Below are positions 49,265 to 57,651 of a stretch of DNA of 64,000 nucleotides, piece by piece (the stretch's first letter is position 1; each line of letters starts with the position of its first letter). Source of the stretch: an uncultured Oribacterium sp. Its GTDB lineage: Bacteria; Bacillota; Clostridia; Lachnospirales; Lachnospiraceae. A program made the position numbers and the translations under genes. The stretch covers positions 43,360 to 107,359 of the forward strand of contig CAKQPT010000005.1 of the NCBI GenBank assembly GCA_934270345.1, written 5' to 3'. The notes beneath the pieces are model-generated. The model ran no database searches and was not told the DNA's origin. It saw only the letters and a program-made list of their open reading frames with translations.

Positions 49265-50638
49265 CTACTTTCCCATACAGAACTTCGAAAAGATTTCATT
49301 GACCAGATCCTCGGATACCTGTTCTCCGAGGATGAAGCCGAGCTCCTCATAGGCCCGCATCAGATCGATCGTATAGAAATCCTCCGGCATATCCATCGCG
49401 ATGGAGCGCAGCACCTCCTCGAGTGCCTTCGCGGCTTCACTGAGACAGTACTTATGACGCTCGTTTGTGATGATCACCTGATCATTGAAGCGGAGCTCCT
49501 CATGGAAAAACATCGCCCGGATCTTCTCTTCCAGAAGGTCCATCCCGGTCTCCTGCTTCGCACTGATGGAGAGCACCGAACGGCCCGTCTTTTTCTCGAG
49601 CTCCTCCTCGCTGATCACTGCCTGAAGATCTGATTTATTCATCAGTACGATGCACTTCCGATCACCGAGCTCAGCGATGATCTGTTCATCCGACGCATCC
49701 AGTGGTACCGACGCATCCACGACATAGATCAGGAGATCGGCATCTGATGCCGCCTTCAGCGCACGCTCCACACCGATTTTTTCGACGGTATCCTCGGTTG
49801 CACGGATACCGGCCGTATCCACGATGGTGAGGCTGACGCCCTTCAGATTGATATGCTCCTCGAGCGTATCGCGTGTCGTGCCTGCGATATCGGTGACGAT
49901 CGCACGATCTGCACCGACGAGTGCATTGAGCAGGGAGGATTTACCGGCATTCGGCTTCCCCAGGATGACGGTACGGATGCCCTCCCGGAGCCGACGTCCA
50001 TCATCCGCACTGGCGATCAGCCGTCGTATACCGGACAGTATAGTCTCCACATGTGTTTTAAGCTCGTCTGTAAACCCATCGAGCGAGATATGCTCCGGAT
50101 CATCAAGTCCCGCTTCGATGAAAGCATCATCCTCGAGAATCTGCGCACGATAGCCCTTGATTTCTCTGGAAACCGAACCGCGCAGCTGACGAACCGACGC
50201 CTTCAGTGCGTTTTCATTTTCAGATGTGATGATATCGCCGACAGCCTCTGCCTCTGAAAGATCGATACGACCATTCAGAAACGCACGCTTCGTAAACTCT
50301 CCCGGCTCCGCAAGACGTGCACCGGCCCGCACCACGGCATCGAGAATCTTCCGCATCATGAGCACACCGCCATGACAGTCGATTTCCACCGTATCTTCAC
50401 CCGTATACGAACGCGGCGCAAGCATCGTCAGGATCAGAACTTCATCGAGCGGCTCCTCAGCATCATAGATGAACCCATACTTGATACGATGCGTTTCCGA
50501 GATATCCACTGCGTGACCGCTCTTCGAGCGGACGAGCGTCGACACGATCGGAACCGCATCCGGCCCGCTGACACGTATAATTCCTATACCGGATTCGACG
50601 GCAGCCGTCGCCAGTGCACAGATCGTATCCTCTCTCAT
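49265..50638 (-). CDS. mnmE: tRNA modification GTPase MnmE
   Basis: MnmE (TrmE) is the dimeric GTPase that, with MnmG, modifies U34 of tRNAs. It has 457 residues. ATG 50638 (MREDTICALATA) follows GGGAG; the longer TTG-initiated frame adds five codons over the ribosome site. N-terminal formyl-THF-binding domain: GIGIIRVSGPDA and YTGEDTVEIDCHGG. G domain: GKPNAGKSSLLN, DTAGIRATEDTVE and NKSD. The C-terminal CMGK holds the conserved Cys. MnmG follows 16 bp downstream. Confidence 0.97.
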   Translation of the reverse strand: MREDTICALATAAVESGIGIIRVSGPDAVPIVSTLVRSKSGHAVDISETHRIKYGFIYDAEEPLDEVLILTMLAPRSYTGEDTVEIDCHGGVLMMRKILDAVVRAGARLAEPGEFTKRAFLNGRIDLSEAEAVGDIITSENENALKASVRQLRGSVSREIKGYRAQILEDDAFIEAGLDDPEHISLDGFTDELKTHVETILSGIRRLIASADDGRRLREGIRTVILGKPNAGKSSLLNALVGADRAIVTDIAGTTRDTLEEHINLKGVSLTIVDTAGIRATEDTVEKIGVERALKAASDADLLIYVVDASVPLDASDEQIIAELGDRKCIVLMNKSDLQAVISEEELEKKTGRSVLSISAKQETGMDLLEEKIRAMFFHEELRFNDQVIITNERHKYCLSEAAKALEEVLRSIAMDMPEDFYTIDLMRAYEELGFILGEQVSEDLVNEIFSKFCMGK

Positions 50639-50747
50639 CTCGTCTCCCTTCAAAAAAGCGGACAGTTATCCACCATAATCATCCTAAAACTCCACTTATT
50701 CTAATAGCTAATCCGCTTATTTGCAATACGTTTAAAAGCATACAAAA

Positions 50748-50772
50748 ATCCCGCATGCATCGCATACGGGAT
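50748..50772 (-). terminator. Terminator after jag
   Basis: ATCCCGCATGC (50748-50758) pairs with GCATACGGGAT (50762-50772), one mismatch. TTTTTG follows on the minus strand. It separates the rnpA-yidD-yidC-jag transcript from mnmE. Confidence 0.8.
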
Positions 50773-50816
50773 CCTGTTATCCACATTTTTATCGAAGGAA
50801 GCTCCGATTCGGTGGA

Positions 50817-52025
50817 TTATGCATTTTCTGTTGTCTCTTCAGCCAAAACTTCTTCTGCCACCGGCGTCTCAACGACCGGAGCTTCTGCTTCGACCGCTGT
50901 TACCGGCTTCTCCTGACGCTTCTCATCCTGTGGATACGGCTTCCGGTCCTTCTTCTTCATGTAGATGATGACATGACGAAACGGCTCCTCCCCCTCGGAA
51001 CGGGTGGTTACATAGCGATCATTCTGCAGTGCACTGTGAATGATGCGACGCTCGTACGGATTCATCGGCTCGAGTGCCACCGGCTTTCTGGAGCGGCGAA
51101 CCTTATAGGCGATATTTCTCGCAAGATTACGAAGAGTCGCCTCTCTTCTTGAACGATAGTCCTCGGTATCGAGCTTTACGCGGATGTAATCATCCTTGTG
51201 CTCCTTATTGATCACGAGGGAGGTCAGATACTGCAGAGAATCGAGTGTCTGTCCACGCTTACCGATCAGGATTCCCATATCCGGGCCTTCCATATTGAGG
51301 AGAAGCTCATTATTGGCATGATCGAAGGAAGCGCTGATGTTGACATCCATGTTCATCCCCTTCATCAGCGCTGTGATGAACTCCTCGGCCTGCTTCTGTG
51401 CTGCCGCTGCTTCTTCCGGGGAAACCGGCTTGATCTCGTGTACCTTATGCTCCGGCTCCGGGGTATTCAGGATGGACATGTCCTTGACCTCATAGCCACC
51501 GCGCGGGTAACGCTTTCCGGAAACACGATCATTACGACGCTCACCACGATTACCGCGCTCATTACGATCATTACGATCACGTCTCGGACGACGCTCACCA
51601 CGATCACTGCGCTCACGACGCTCCGGACGTGCTGCGCGATCTGTATCCGCTCTGTTCTCGGACTTCGGACTCTCATCCTTTTTATCAGCAGCATCGACCG
51701 GCGCATCAGCGACCTTCTTCTCTGCAGGCGCTGCCGGCTTTTCAGCGACCGGCTTCTTCGGAGCTGCAGGCGCCGGCTTCTTCTCCGCTGCCTTACCGCT
51801 CGTGATATTATGAATCTCCTTCTCGAGACGCTCGAGATCGGACTTCTGAGAAGCCGCCTTTACGGAAGCCTCGATGATCCATGGCTTCGCACCGATACCG
51901 AAGAGACCCGACTTACCCTCGACAAGCACAGTGTAATCCAGGCGATCAGATGTGATCCCAAGCTGAATCAGGGCCTTGGTGATGGCTTCATCCTTTGTTT
52001 TGGCTGAAACTCTGATTTTATCCAT
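50817..52025 (-). CDS. jag: Jag / KhpB RNA-binding protein
   Basis: This RNA-binding protein is linked to YidC and, in streptococci, to elongation and division. It has 402 residues. Jag_N domain (about 1-50): SGLFGIGAKPWIIEASVK. A long linker (about 55-190) is rich in Lys/Ala/Pro then Arg/Asp/Asn, likely disordered. The KH domain holds GILIGKRGQTLDSLQYLTSL; the R3H domain holds MNPYERRIIHSALQND. The typical length is 200-270, so the linker is extended. It lies 11 bp downstream of yidC, the usual pairing. Confidence 0.94.
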   Translation of the reverse strand: MDKIRVSAKTKDEAITKALIQLGITSDRLDYTVLVEGKSGLFGIGAKPWIIEASVKAASQKSDLERLEKEIHNITSGKAAEKKPAPAAPKKPVAEKPAAPAEKKVADAPVDAADKKDESPKSENRADTDRAARPERRERSDRGERRPRRDRNDRNERGNRGERRNDRVSGKRYPRGGYEVKDMSILNTPEPEHKVHEIKPVSPEEAAAAQKQAEEFITALMKGMNMDVNISASFDHANNELLLNMEGPDMGILIGKRGQTLDSLQYLTSLVINKEHKDDYIRVKLDTEDYRSRREATLRNLARNIAYKVRRSRKPVALEPMNPYERRIIHSALQNDRYVTTRSEGEEPFRHVIIYMKKKDRKPYPQDEKRQEKPVTAVEAEAPVVETPVAEEVLAEETTENA

Positions 52026-52036
52026 GATAAACCTCT

Positions 52037-53368
52037 TTACTTCTTGTTCTTCTCGTTCTTCTCATTATACATCTGAACCATATTGGCCTTCGATGCCAGA
52101 GATCCCGGTGCTGCATTACGATTGTAATACTCTGTGGACTCCTTCGTCTTCGCACTCTGCTTTGCAATGACAGCCATGCGGTTCTCCTCGGCCGTATTTG
52201 CCATCGCCTTTGCCTTCTCGATGCGCTTCTCTACAGACTTCTCATCGATTGGCGGGAGACCCTTCTTCGCACGCTTCTTATTGGTCTTTTCCATCGAAGC
52301 CTGCAAAAGCTCCTGATCCGAGAACTTACCGAAGTACTTGTTCATCATGATCTGCTGAATGATCATAAAGAAGGAAGAAGCACACCAGTACAGACCGATA
52401 CCAGATGCGAAGGTGAAGCAGAACCATACCGACATGAGCGGCATCATCATGTTCATGCTCTTCATCATCTGCGCGGACTGATCATTGCCCTCTGCCATAC
52501 CTGCATTCTGTGCAGTCATGAGCTTCGCACTCAGGTACTGCAGAAGACCGGCGAGGATCGGGATGATCCAGTAAACGTTCGGTACGAAGCCCATCGCACT
52601 CGGTGCGGTGGAGAGGTTGATACCGAGGAAGTTATTGATATGTGCAGACTGCTCTGCAGCGGTCTGAATCGCATTGACCGCATTCGCATCGGTGAACACA
52701 CCTTCCAGTGCGGTCCACTGACTCGGATTCAGCTTGTAAAGGAAATCGATGATGAAGTTTCCGATCTGGTCTGCCGTGTAGGAAACATTCTCACCGATGC
52801 CGAGATTATGAAGCTGTGTCAGAATGTTCTTCATACCGTTATCGGTCGCGAAATCCACGAGCTTCTGGGCTGCGGATGAACCGCCGATGGCATTCATGAC
52901 GTTCTCGTAGATGGAGTATACGTGCGGAACGTAGGCAGGGATGTTCATGATGATACGATACAGCGCGAAGATGATCGGCATCTGAAGAAGGAGCGGCAGA
53001 CATCCACCGGTCATGGATGTACCATACTTCTCATAGAGGGCCTTCATCTCCTCCTGCTGCGCCATCATGGACGCATTGTCCGTTTTATTCTTATACTTAT
53101 CCTGGATCGCCTTCATCTCCGGCTGCATGATCTGCATCATACGGGAAGACTTCTGCTGGTTAAGGCTGGTCGGGAAAAGAAGAATTCTCATAACGAGGGT
53201 AAAGATAATGATCGCGAGACCGATATTACCGATACCGATATTCTCGAGCGAAAGATAGATCACGTTCATGATCGCGCCGAGCACATTTACGATTGCATTC
53301 CAGATCGGTCCCAGAATAGGAATCGTTGACGTATTTTTTGTAAGTACAACTAAGGATAAAAAGTCCAA
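52037..53368 (-). CDS. yidC: Membrane protein insertase YidC/SpoIIIJ
   Basis: YidC inserts and folds membrane proteins with or without Sec. It has 443 residues in the Gram-positive short-N-terminus form. The conserved TM2 Arg lies in IIIFTLVMRILLFPTSLNQQ; the cytoplasmic coiled hairpin follows (MQPEMKAIQDKYKNKTDNAS), then GGCLPLLLQMPIIFALYRII. An unusually long extracellular segment (about 160-250) separates TM2/3. The C-terminal tail is basic (about 385-443) and probably contacts the ribosome. It is flanked by yidD and jag. Confidence 0.95.
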   Translation of the reverse strand: MDFLSLVVLTKNTSTIPILGPIWNAIVNVLGAIMNVIYLSLENIGIGNIGLAIIIFTLVMRILLFPTSLNQQKSSRMMQIMQPEMKAIQDKYKNKTDNASMMAQQEEMKALYEKYGTSMTGGCLPLLLQMPIIFALYRIIMNIPAYVPHVYSIYENVMNAIGGSSAAQKLVDFATDNGMKNILTQLHNLGIGENVSYTADQIGNFIIDFLYKLNPSQWTALEGVFTDANAVNAIQTAAEQSAHINNFLGINLSTAPSAMGFVPNVYWIIPILAGLLQYLSAKLMTAQNAGMAEGNDQSAQMMKSMNMMMPLMSVWFCFTFASGIGLYWCASSFFMIIQQIMMNKYFGKFSDQELLQASMEKTNKKRAKKGLPPIDEKSVEKRIEKAKAMANTAEENRMAVIAKQSAKTKESTEYYNRNAAPGSLASKANMVQMYNEKNEKNKK

Positions 53369-53382
53369 GATTTACCTCCGGA

Positions 53383-53595
53383 TTAGGGAACAGGATCATA
53401 ACCGCCCTTGGCCCATGGATTGCATCGCAGGATGCGCCATGCCGCCAACAATGAACCTTTGATACACCCGTACTTTCTGATTGCTTCAATGGCGTATTGA
53501 GAGCAAGTCGGTGTATATTTGCAGTGAGCACCAATGTAAGGCGAGATACACTTCTGATATCCACGGATCATCACGACCATGAGTTTCGAAATCAT
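53383..53595 (-). CDS. yidD: Membrane protein insertion efficiency factor YidD
   Basis: This small membrane-associated protein helps YidC-dependent insertion. It has 70 residues with the diagnostic GAHCKYTPTCSQYAIEAIRK and the C-terminal RCNPWAKGGYDPVP. It sits in the standard place between rnpA and yidC, 14 bp upstream of yidC. The 155-bp gap to rnpA holds nothing that I recognise. Confidence 0.96.
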   Translation of the reverse strand: MISKLMVVMIRGYQKCISPYIGAHCKYTPTCSQYAIEAIRKYGCIKGSLLAAWRILRCNPWAKGGYDPVP

Positions 53596-53750
53596 ATATA
53601 CTCCCTTCCGATGCGTCTTTCCCCGTTTTAAGGTTTCACGTCCATTTTCTCTAAACGAAACGAGTTTTTTTCTATAATAATATCAATATATAGATTACGA
53701 TTATCTACATATTGATACACACGCATCGCACTGTCCCACTTCAATACATA

Positions 53751-54119
53751 TTATACGGTCGGCTTCTGTTTTTCCTCCGTATCTTTAATTAAGATATGAT
53801 GCCTGTTCAAAAGATTGAGATACTGCTGCTCAATCTGCTGATAAGTACAGTAATTCGCCTTTCCGCGAATCACGATGATGATGTCTAGCCCCTGTTTCAC
53901 TCTGAAATCATTTAATCTGAAGATTTCACGCATCTTCCGCGCAAATGTATGACGCACGACCGAGTTTCCGATCTTCTTCGAACAGGAAACACCTAAACGG
54001 TTGTACCTGCATCCGTTCTCACAAACATACATCACGAGCGCGCTCGACGCATACGATCGGCCGGTCTGATAAGCTCTCTGAAAATCACTATTCTTTTTTA
54101 CGGATGGAAATCGCTTCAT
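53751..54119 (-). CDS. rnpA: Ribonuclease P protein component
   Basis: This is the protein subunit of RNase P, helping the RNA to bind the 5' leader of precursor tRNA. It has 122 residues. The RNR signature appears as RYNRLGVSCSKKIGNSVVRH then RKMREIFRLN. N-terminal FPSVKKNSDFQRAYQTGRSY also fits. It lies between rpmH and yidD, as in nearly all bacteria. A hairpin with a T-run lies in the gap after rpmH and may reduce its expression relative to L34. Confidence 0.95.
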   Translation of the reverse strand: MKRFPSVKKNSDFQRAYQTGRSYASSALVMYVCENGCRYNRLGVSCSKKIGNSVVRHTFARKMREIFRLNDFRVKQGLDIIIVIRGKANYCTYQQIEQQYLNLLNRHHILIKDTEEKQKPTV

Positions 54120-54248
54120 CTTCTCAAAAAATCTCTCCCGCCTGTGTATTTCTGTTCAATGCTGTCGACCCGTCTCCTCCCGAACGGCGTTCTCAGGCGC
54201 AGCGCGCCCGCAGAACCCCCTCGGAAAACAGACACTGTTATATGAAAA

Positions 54249-54272
54249 AAGACCGCTTTCAAAAGCGGTCTT
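54249..54272 (-). terminator. Attenuating terminator between rpmH and rnpA
   Basis: AAGACCGCTT (54249-54258) pairs with AAGCGGTCTT (54263-54272). TTTTTTC follows on the minus strand. A partial terminator here is common, keeping L34 above RnpA. Confidence 0.8.
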
Positions 54273-54288
54273 CATCATATGTCGTGGA

Positions 54289-54432
54289 TTAAACGGTTAA
54301 TGCTGCTCTACCTTTTGCTCTTCTGGCAGCCAGTACCTTTCTACCGCCTGCGGTTGCCATTCTGGCTCTGAATCCATGAACCTTGGATCTCTGTCTGGTC
54401 TTTGGCTGTAAAGTCATTTTTCCCTTGTGCAT
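54289..54432 (-). CDS. rpmH: 50S ribosomal protein L34
   Basis: This 47-residue ribosomal protein reads [20 protein letters not shown], then [21 protein letters not shown]34 normally begins MKMT(F/L)QPK, so here three extra residues precede the usual MTLQPK. ATG 54432 is chosen because AAAGGAGG lies at correct spacing before it; the inner ATG (MTLQPK) is a possible alternative. Very basic, as expected. First gene of the rpmH-rnpA transcript, divergent from dnaA. Confidence 0.97.
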   Translation of the reverse strand: MHKGKMTLQPKTRQRSKVHGFRARMATAGGRKVLAARRAKGRAALTV

Positions 54433-54595
54433 ATACTGACACCTCCTTTTCTGATAATCTTTCAGGACTCCATTGAATTTTCAGTTTTCAATGTTGGACT
54501 CCTTTAATAGCCCTTCGTCCTGAAGCAACTTCAGATCTAGGGTAAACATCGCTTGTATATTATATAGAAAAGCTTTTTTTTCGTCAATCCTTTAT

Positions 54596-54812
54596 TTATA
54601 CACTTTATCAACATTTTTATCCACTTTTCAACAGTATAAAAATCTGTCCACAAATTGTGTACAAAATGTGGATAAGTGGAGTACCAGGCTGACCGAAATT
54701 TTGAAAAAGCACAGAATTGCGTCGTTTTGATGTGGAAAAACAGATGTTCACAAGTGCTTATCCACAGACTAAGTGGCATTGCCTTGCTATTCTATCCACA
54801 ATCGTTTATAAT
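54596..54812. other. oriC: oriC, upstream part: DnaA boxes and dnaA promoter
   Basis: The 413-bp gap between rpmH and dnaA has DnaA-box matches: TTATACACT (54596), TTATCCACT (54617), the perfect TTATCCACA on the minus strand (54667-54675) and on the plus strand (54758-54766), and TCTATCCACA near 54791. The dnaA promoter is TTGCTA (54784-54789), 17 bp, TATAAT (54807-54812). The last box overlaps its spacer, so DnaA probably autoregulates. Confidence 0.88.
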
Positions 54813-54845
54813 TTATTCGTGATTTTATCGTTTAAGGAGCATCTC

Positions 54846-56222
54846 ATGAACGATTTTGAGACGATTAGAAAAAACTGGGATGATATTCTGAAGAATATGA
54901 AGGAGGAGCATGACATCCTCCCTGTATCCTTTGATACATGGCTGAAACCGTTAAGACTCTTTGATTTTATCAACGGTCAGCTGCTGATTCTCGTACCGGA
55001 AGAAGGCTATATCAAGTATCTCGATAAGAAGTATTCCTTATTTTTAAAGGTAGCGGTCGAAGAAAAGACCGGCATTCCTGTCGAGATTCTTTTTATGGTG
55101 GAAAAAGATGCCCGCGACTATGTGAAGCATCTTCAGGGCATCTCCAGCGAGAAAAAAGATCCAGAAGTGCTGTTTGCAGAAACGCTGAAGGAAGCAAATC
55201 TGAATAGTGAATATACCTTCGACACCTTCGTCGTCGGTTCAAGTAACAACCTGGCGCATGCAGCATCCCTCGCGGTCGCTGAATCACCGGGCGAGATCTA
55301 TAACCCGCTCTATATCTATGGAGGCGCCGGTCTCGGAAAGACGCATCTGATGCATTCGATTGCACACTTTATATTAAGAAACAATCCGAACGCGAAGATC
55401 CGTTATGTCACCTCGGAAACCTTCATTAACGAGTTCGTCGATTCCATCCGAAACAAGAACAACATGTCGCCGGCCGACTTCCGTAACCGTTACCGCGAGC
55501 TCGATGTTCTGCTGATCGATGATATCCAGTTTATTATAGGTAAGGAAGGAACACAGGAAGAGTTTTTCCATACCTTTAATACCCTGTATGAAAATAAGAA
55601 GCAGATCGTCATCGCTTCCGATAAACCGCCGAAAGACATCGATAATCTCGAGGATCGACTCCGTTCACGATTCGAGGTCGGTCTGATCGTCGATATACAG
55701 ATGCCGGACTTCGAAACACGTATGGCTATCCTTCGCAAGAAGGAAGAGCTTATGAATGTAAACATTGACAACGAGATCATCAAGTATATCGCGACGAATA
55801 TCAAGTCGAACATCCGTGAGCTCGAGGGTGCACTGACGAAAATCGTGGCCATGTCCCGCCTGAAGGGCCAGTCCATCGATCTCCCGCTCGCCGAGGATCT
55901 TCTGAAGGATCACATCACACCGGATGGTCCGAAGGAAGTGACCCCGGAGCTGATCATCACGACCGTTGCAGAACACTTCGGCATCACGAATCTCGAGATC
56001 GCTTCGCAGAAGAAAAGCAAGGAGATCGTCTACCCTAGACAGCTTGCGATGTACCTCTGCCGTACGATGACCGAAGCGCCGCTGAAAACCATCGGTGAGT
56101 ACCTCGGCGGACGCGATCATACGACGATTATGCATGGTATCGATAAGATATCCACAGAATTACGCACAAACGAACAATTGAAATCCACAATTGAGACCCT
56201 GAAGAAAAAAATCTCACCTTGA
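54846..56222 (+). CDS. dnaA: Chromosomal replication initiator DnaA
   Basis: DnaA binds oriC and unwinds it with ATP. It has 458 residues from ATG 54846 (MNDFETIRKNWDDILKNMKE), with AAGGAG 6 nt upstream; the longer frame would include oriC sequence. Domain I spans 1-80, a short linker to about 110, and the AAA+ domain begins near FDTFVVGSSNNLAHAASLAV with Walker A GGAGLGKTHLM and Walker B VLLIDDIQFI. Domain IV holds the HTH signature YLGGRDHTTIMHGIDKI. Full length. Plus-strand, co-directional with replication. Confidence 0.98.
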   Translation: MNDFETIRKNWDDILKNMKEEHDILPVSFDTWLKPLRLFDFINGQLLILVPEEGYIKYLDKKYSLFLKVAVEEKTGIPVEILFMVEKDARDYVKHLQGISSEKKDPEVLFAETLKEANLNSEYTFDTFVVGSSNNLAHAASLAVAESPGEIYNPLYIYGGAGLGKTHLMHSIAHFILRNNPNAKIRYVTSETFINEFVDSIRNKNNMSPADFRNRYRELDVLLIDDIQFIIGKEGTQEEFFHTFNTLYENKKQIVIASDKPPKDIDNLEDRLRSRFEVGLIVDIQMPDFETRMAILRKKEELMNVNIDNEIIKYIATNIKSNIRELEGALTKIVAMSRLKGQSIDLPLAEDLLKDHITPDGPKEVTPELIITTVAEHFGITNLEIASQKKSKEIVYPRQLAMYLCRTMTEAPLKTIGEYLGGRDHTTIMHGIDKISTELRTNEQLKSTIETLKKKISP

Positions 56223-56396
56223 GCGTCTGATCGTGACCTGATTTGTTCACAGTGTGTAAAGCAACTGTCAACCAAGTTGTCAGATGCTCAAAATAACGTA
56301 ATTATGCCGTGAAAATGACTTTTTCACATTTCCACAGCCCCTAATAATAGTACTAGCAATTAAAAGAATTAATTAAATATAAAGAGAGGCCGCCTC
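56223..56396. other. oriC: oriC, downstream part: candidate basal unwinding element
   Basis: The dnaA-dnaN gap contains TTCACATTTCCACAGCC (weak boxes), CCCC, and then TAATAATAGTACTAG (56342-56356), five TAN triplets in register, followed by the AT-only tract AATTAAAAGAATTAATTAAA. This order (DnaA boxes, GC spacer, DnaA-trios, AT-rich) is that described for Bacillus oriC unwinding. Unwinding here is inferred. Confidence 0.6.
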
Positions 56397-57518
56397 ATGA
56401 AACTGCAATTCAAGAAAACTGATCTGATCAACGCGATCAATATCGTATCCAAAGCTGTTCCGTCGAAAACCACGATGTCGATTCTCGAGTGTATCCTCGT
56501 CGATGCATCCAATGGAAAAATCGAACTCGTAGGTAACGATGCAGAATTCGGTATCCAGACTGTATGTAACGGTACGATCATCGAAGCCGGTAAGGTTGCG
56601 CTGGAAGCGAAGATTTTCTCTGAGATCATCCGCCGTCTTCCGGAAGCATCCGGAATCGAAGTCACGATCGAGACCGATGAGCGTAACAATACCATCATCA
56701 CCTGTGAAAATTCTGTATTTAAGATCGCCGGTCGTGATGGTAATGAATTCACTGCACTTCCGAAGATCGATAAAAACCAGTCTGTGTCACTCTCCCAGTT
56801 CATGCTGCGCCAGATTATTTCACAGACCATCTTCTCCATCGCTGCCAATGACAGTAATAAAAAGATGACCGGTGAACTTTTCGAGGTCAATGGCGATGAT
56901 TTCACCGTCACTTCCCTCGATGGTCACCGTATTTCGATCCGTCGCATCAAGCTGAATCAGAATTATGACACAGCTAAGGCCATCGTTCCTGGTAAAGCAC
57001 TGAACGAGCTCAGTAAGATTCTGTCCGGTGGCGTTTATGATGAAGTCATCGTCTACTTCTCCATGAATCACATCATGTTTGAGTTTAATGACACACTCGT
57101 TGTGACAAGACTCATCGATGGTGATTACTTCCATGTAGCACAGATGCTGTCCGAGGATTATGAGACAAAGATCATCGTAAACCGTAAGAACTTCCTCGAC
57201 TGTCTCGATCGTTCGACGATTTTCGTAAAGGATAATGACAAGCAGCCGCTGGTGCTGAAGATCGAGGAAAATGTGCTCGGCCTGAAGATCAAGACCGACC
57301 TCGGAACGATGGATGCGGAGATCGCCATCCGGAAAACAGGAAACGATCTGATGATCGGCTTCAATCCGAAGTATCTCGTGGATGCACTTCGTGCCATCGA
57401 GGATGAGGAGGTTACCATCTACATGTCGATTCCTCGTTCTCCTTGTTTCATCCGTGATGATAAGAAGACCTACAATTACATGATTCTGCCGGTAAACTTT
57501 AACGCAGACGCATATTGA
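56397..57518 (+). CDS. dnaN: DNA polymerase III sliding clamp (beta)
   Basis: The clamp encircles DNA and tethers polymerases. It has 373 residues in three repeated domains. The start reads MKLQFKKTDLINAINIVSKA and SKTTMSILECILVDA; the end PVNFNADAY carries the usual short tail. Domain linkers and the hydrophobic binding groove residues look normal. AGAGG precedes ATG 56397. It follows dnaA after the unwinding region. There is no S4-domain rlbA/yaaA gene between it and recF, unlike Bacillus. Confidence 0.97.
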   Translation: MKLQFKKTDLINAINIVSKAVPSKTTMSILECILVDASNGKIELVGNDAEFGIQTVCNGTIIEAGKVALEAKIFSEIIRRLPEASGIEVTIETDERNNTIITCENSVFKIAGRDGNEFTALPKIDKNQSVSLSQFMLRQIISQTIFSIAANDSNKKMTGELFEVNGDDFTVTSLDGHRISIRRIKLNQNYDTAKAIVPGKALNELSKILSGGVYDEVIVYFSMNHIMFEFNDTLVVTRLIDGDYFHVAQMLSEDYETKIIVNRKNFLDCLDRSTIFVKDNDKQPLVLKIEENVLGLKIKTDLGTMDAEIAIRKTGNDLMIGFNPKYLVDALRAIEDEEVTIYMSIPRSPCFIRDDKKTYNYMILPVNFNADAY

Positions 57519-57602
57519 ATATATGCATAATTATACATGAATAGAATTTATAATTATGCACCATAAAAAGATGACACGATACTGATGTGCCTGCCACACA
57601 GA

Positions 57603-57648
57603 CATCATAGGGACCCGGCGCCCTGTGGGCGCTGCTCTCGCGTGCTAT
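57603..57648. repeat. GC hairpin upstream of recF, related to a hairpin inside R4
   Basis: GGGACCCGGCGCCCTGTGGG then CGCTGCTCTCGCG; core stem GCGCCC (57618-57623) / GGGCGC (57627-57632). R4 39968-40011 reads GGGGACCCCCGCGCCCTACG then GGCGGCACTCCC, clearly similar. It occupies the space where a recF ribosome site is expected. Confidence 0.5.
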
Positions 57649-57651
57649 AGA

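Noticed and set aside
53630..53645. Possible fourth parS (GGTTTCACGTCC)
   Set aside because: Only one half matches; the other half-site is absent.
57625..57651. Upstream GTG start for recF
   Set aside because: It would translate the GC hairpin; RecF homology begins at ATG 57652.
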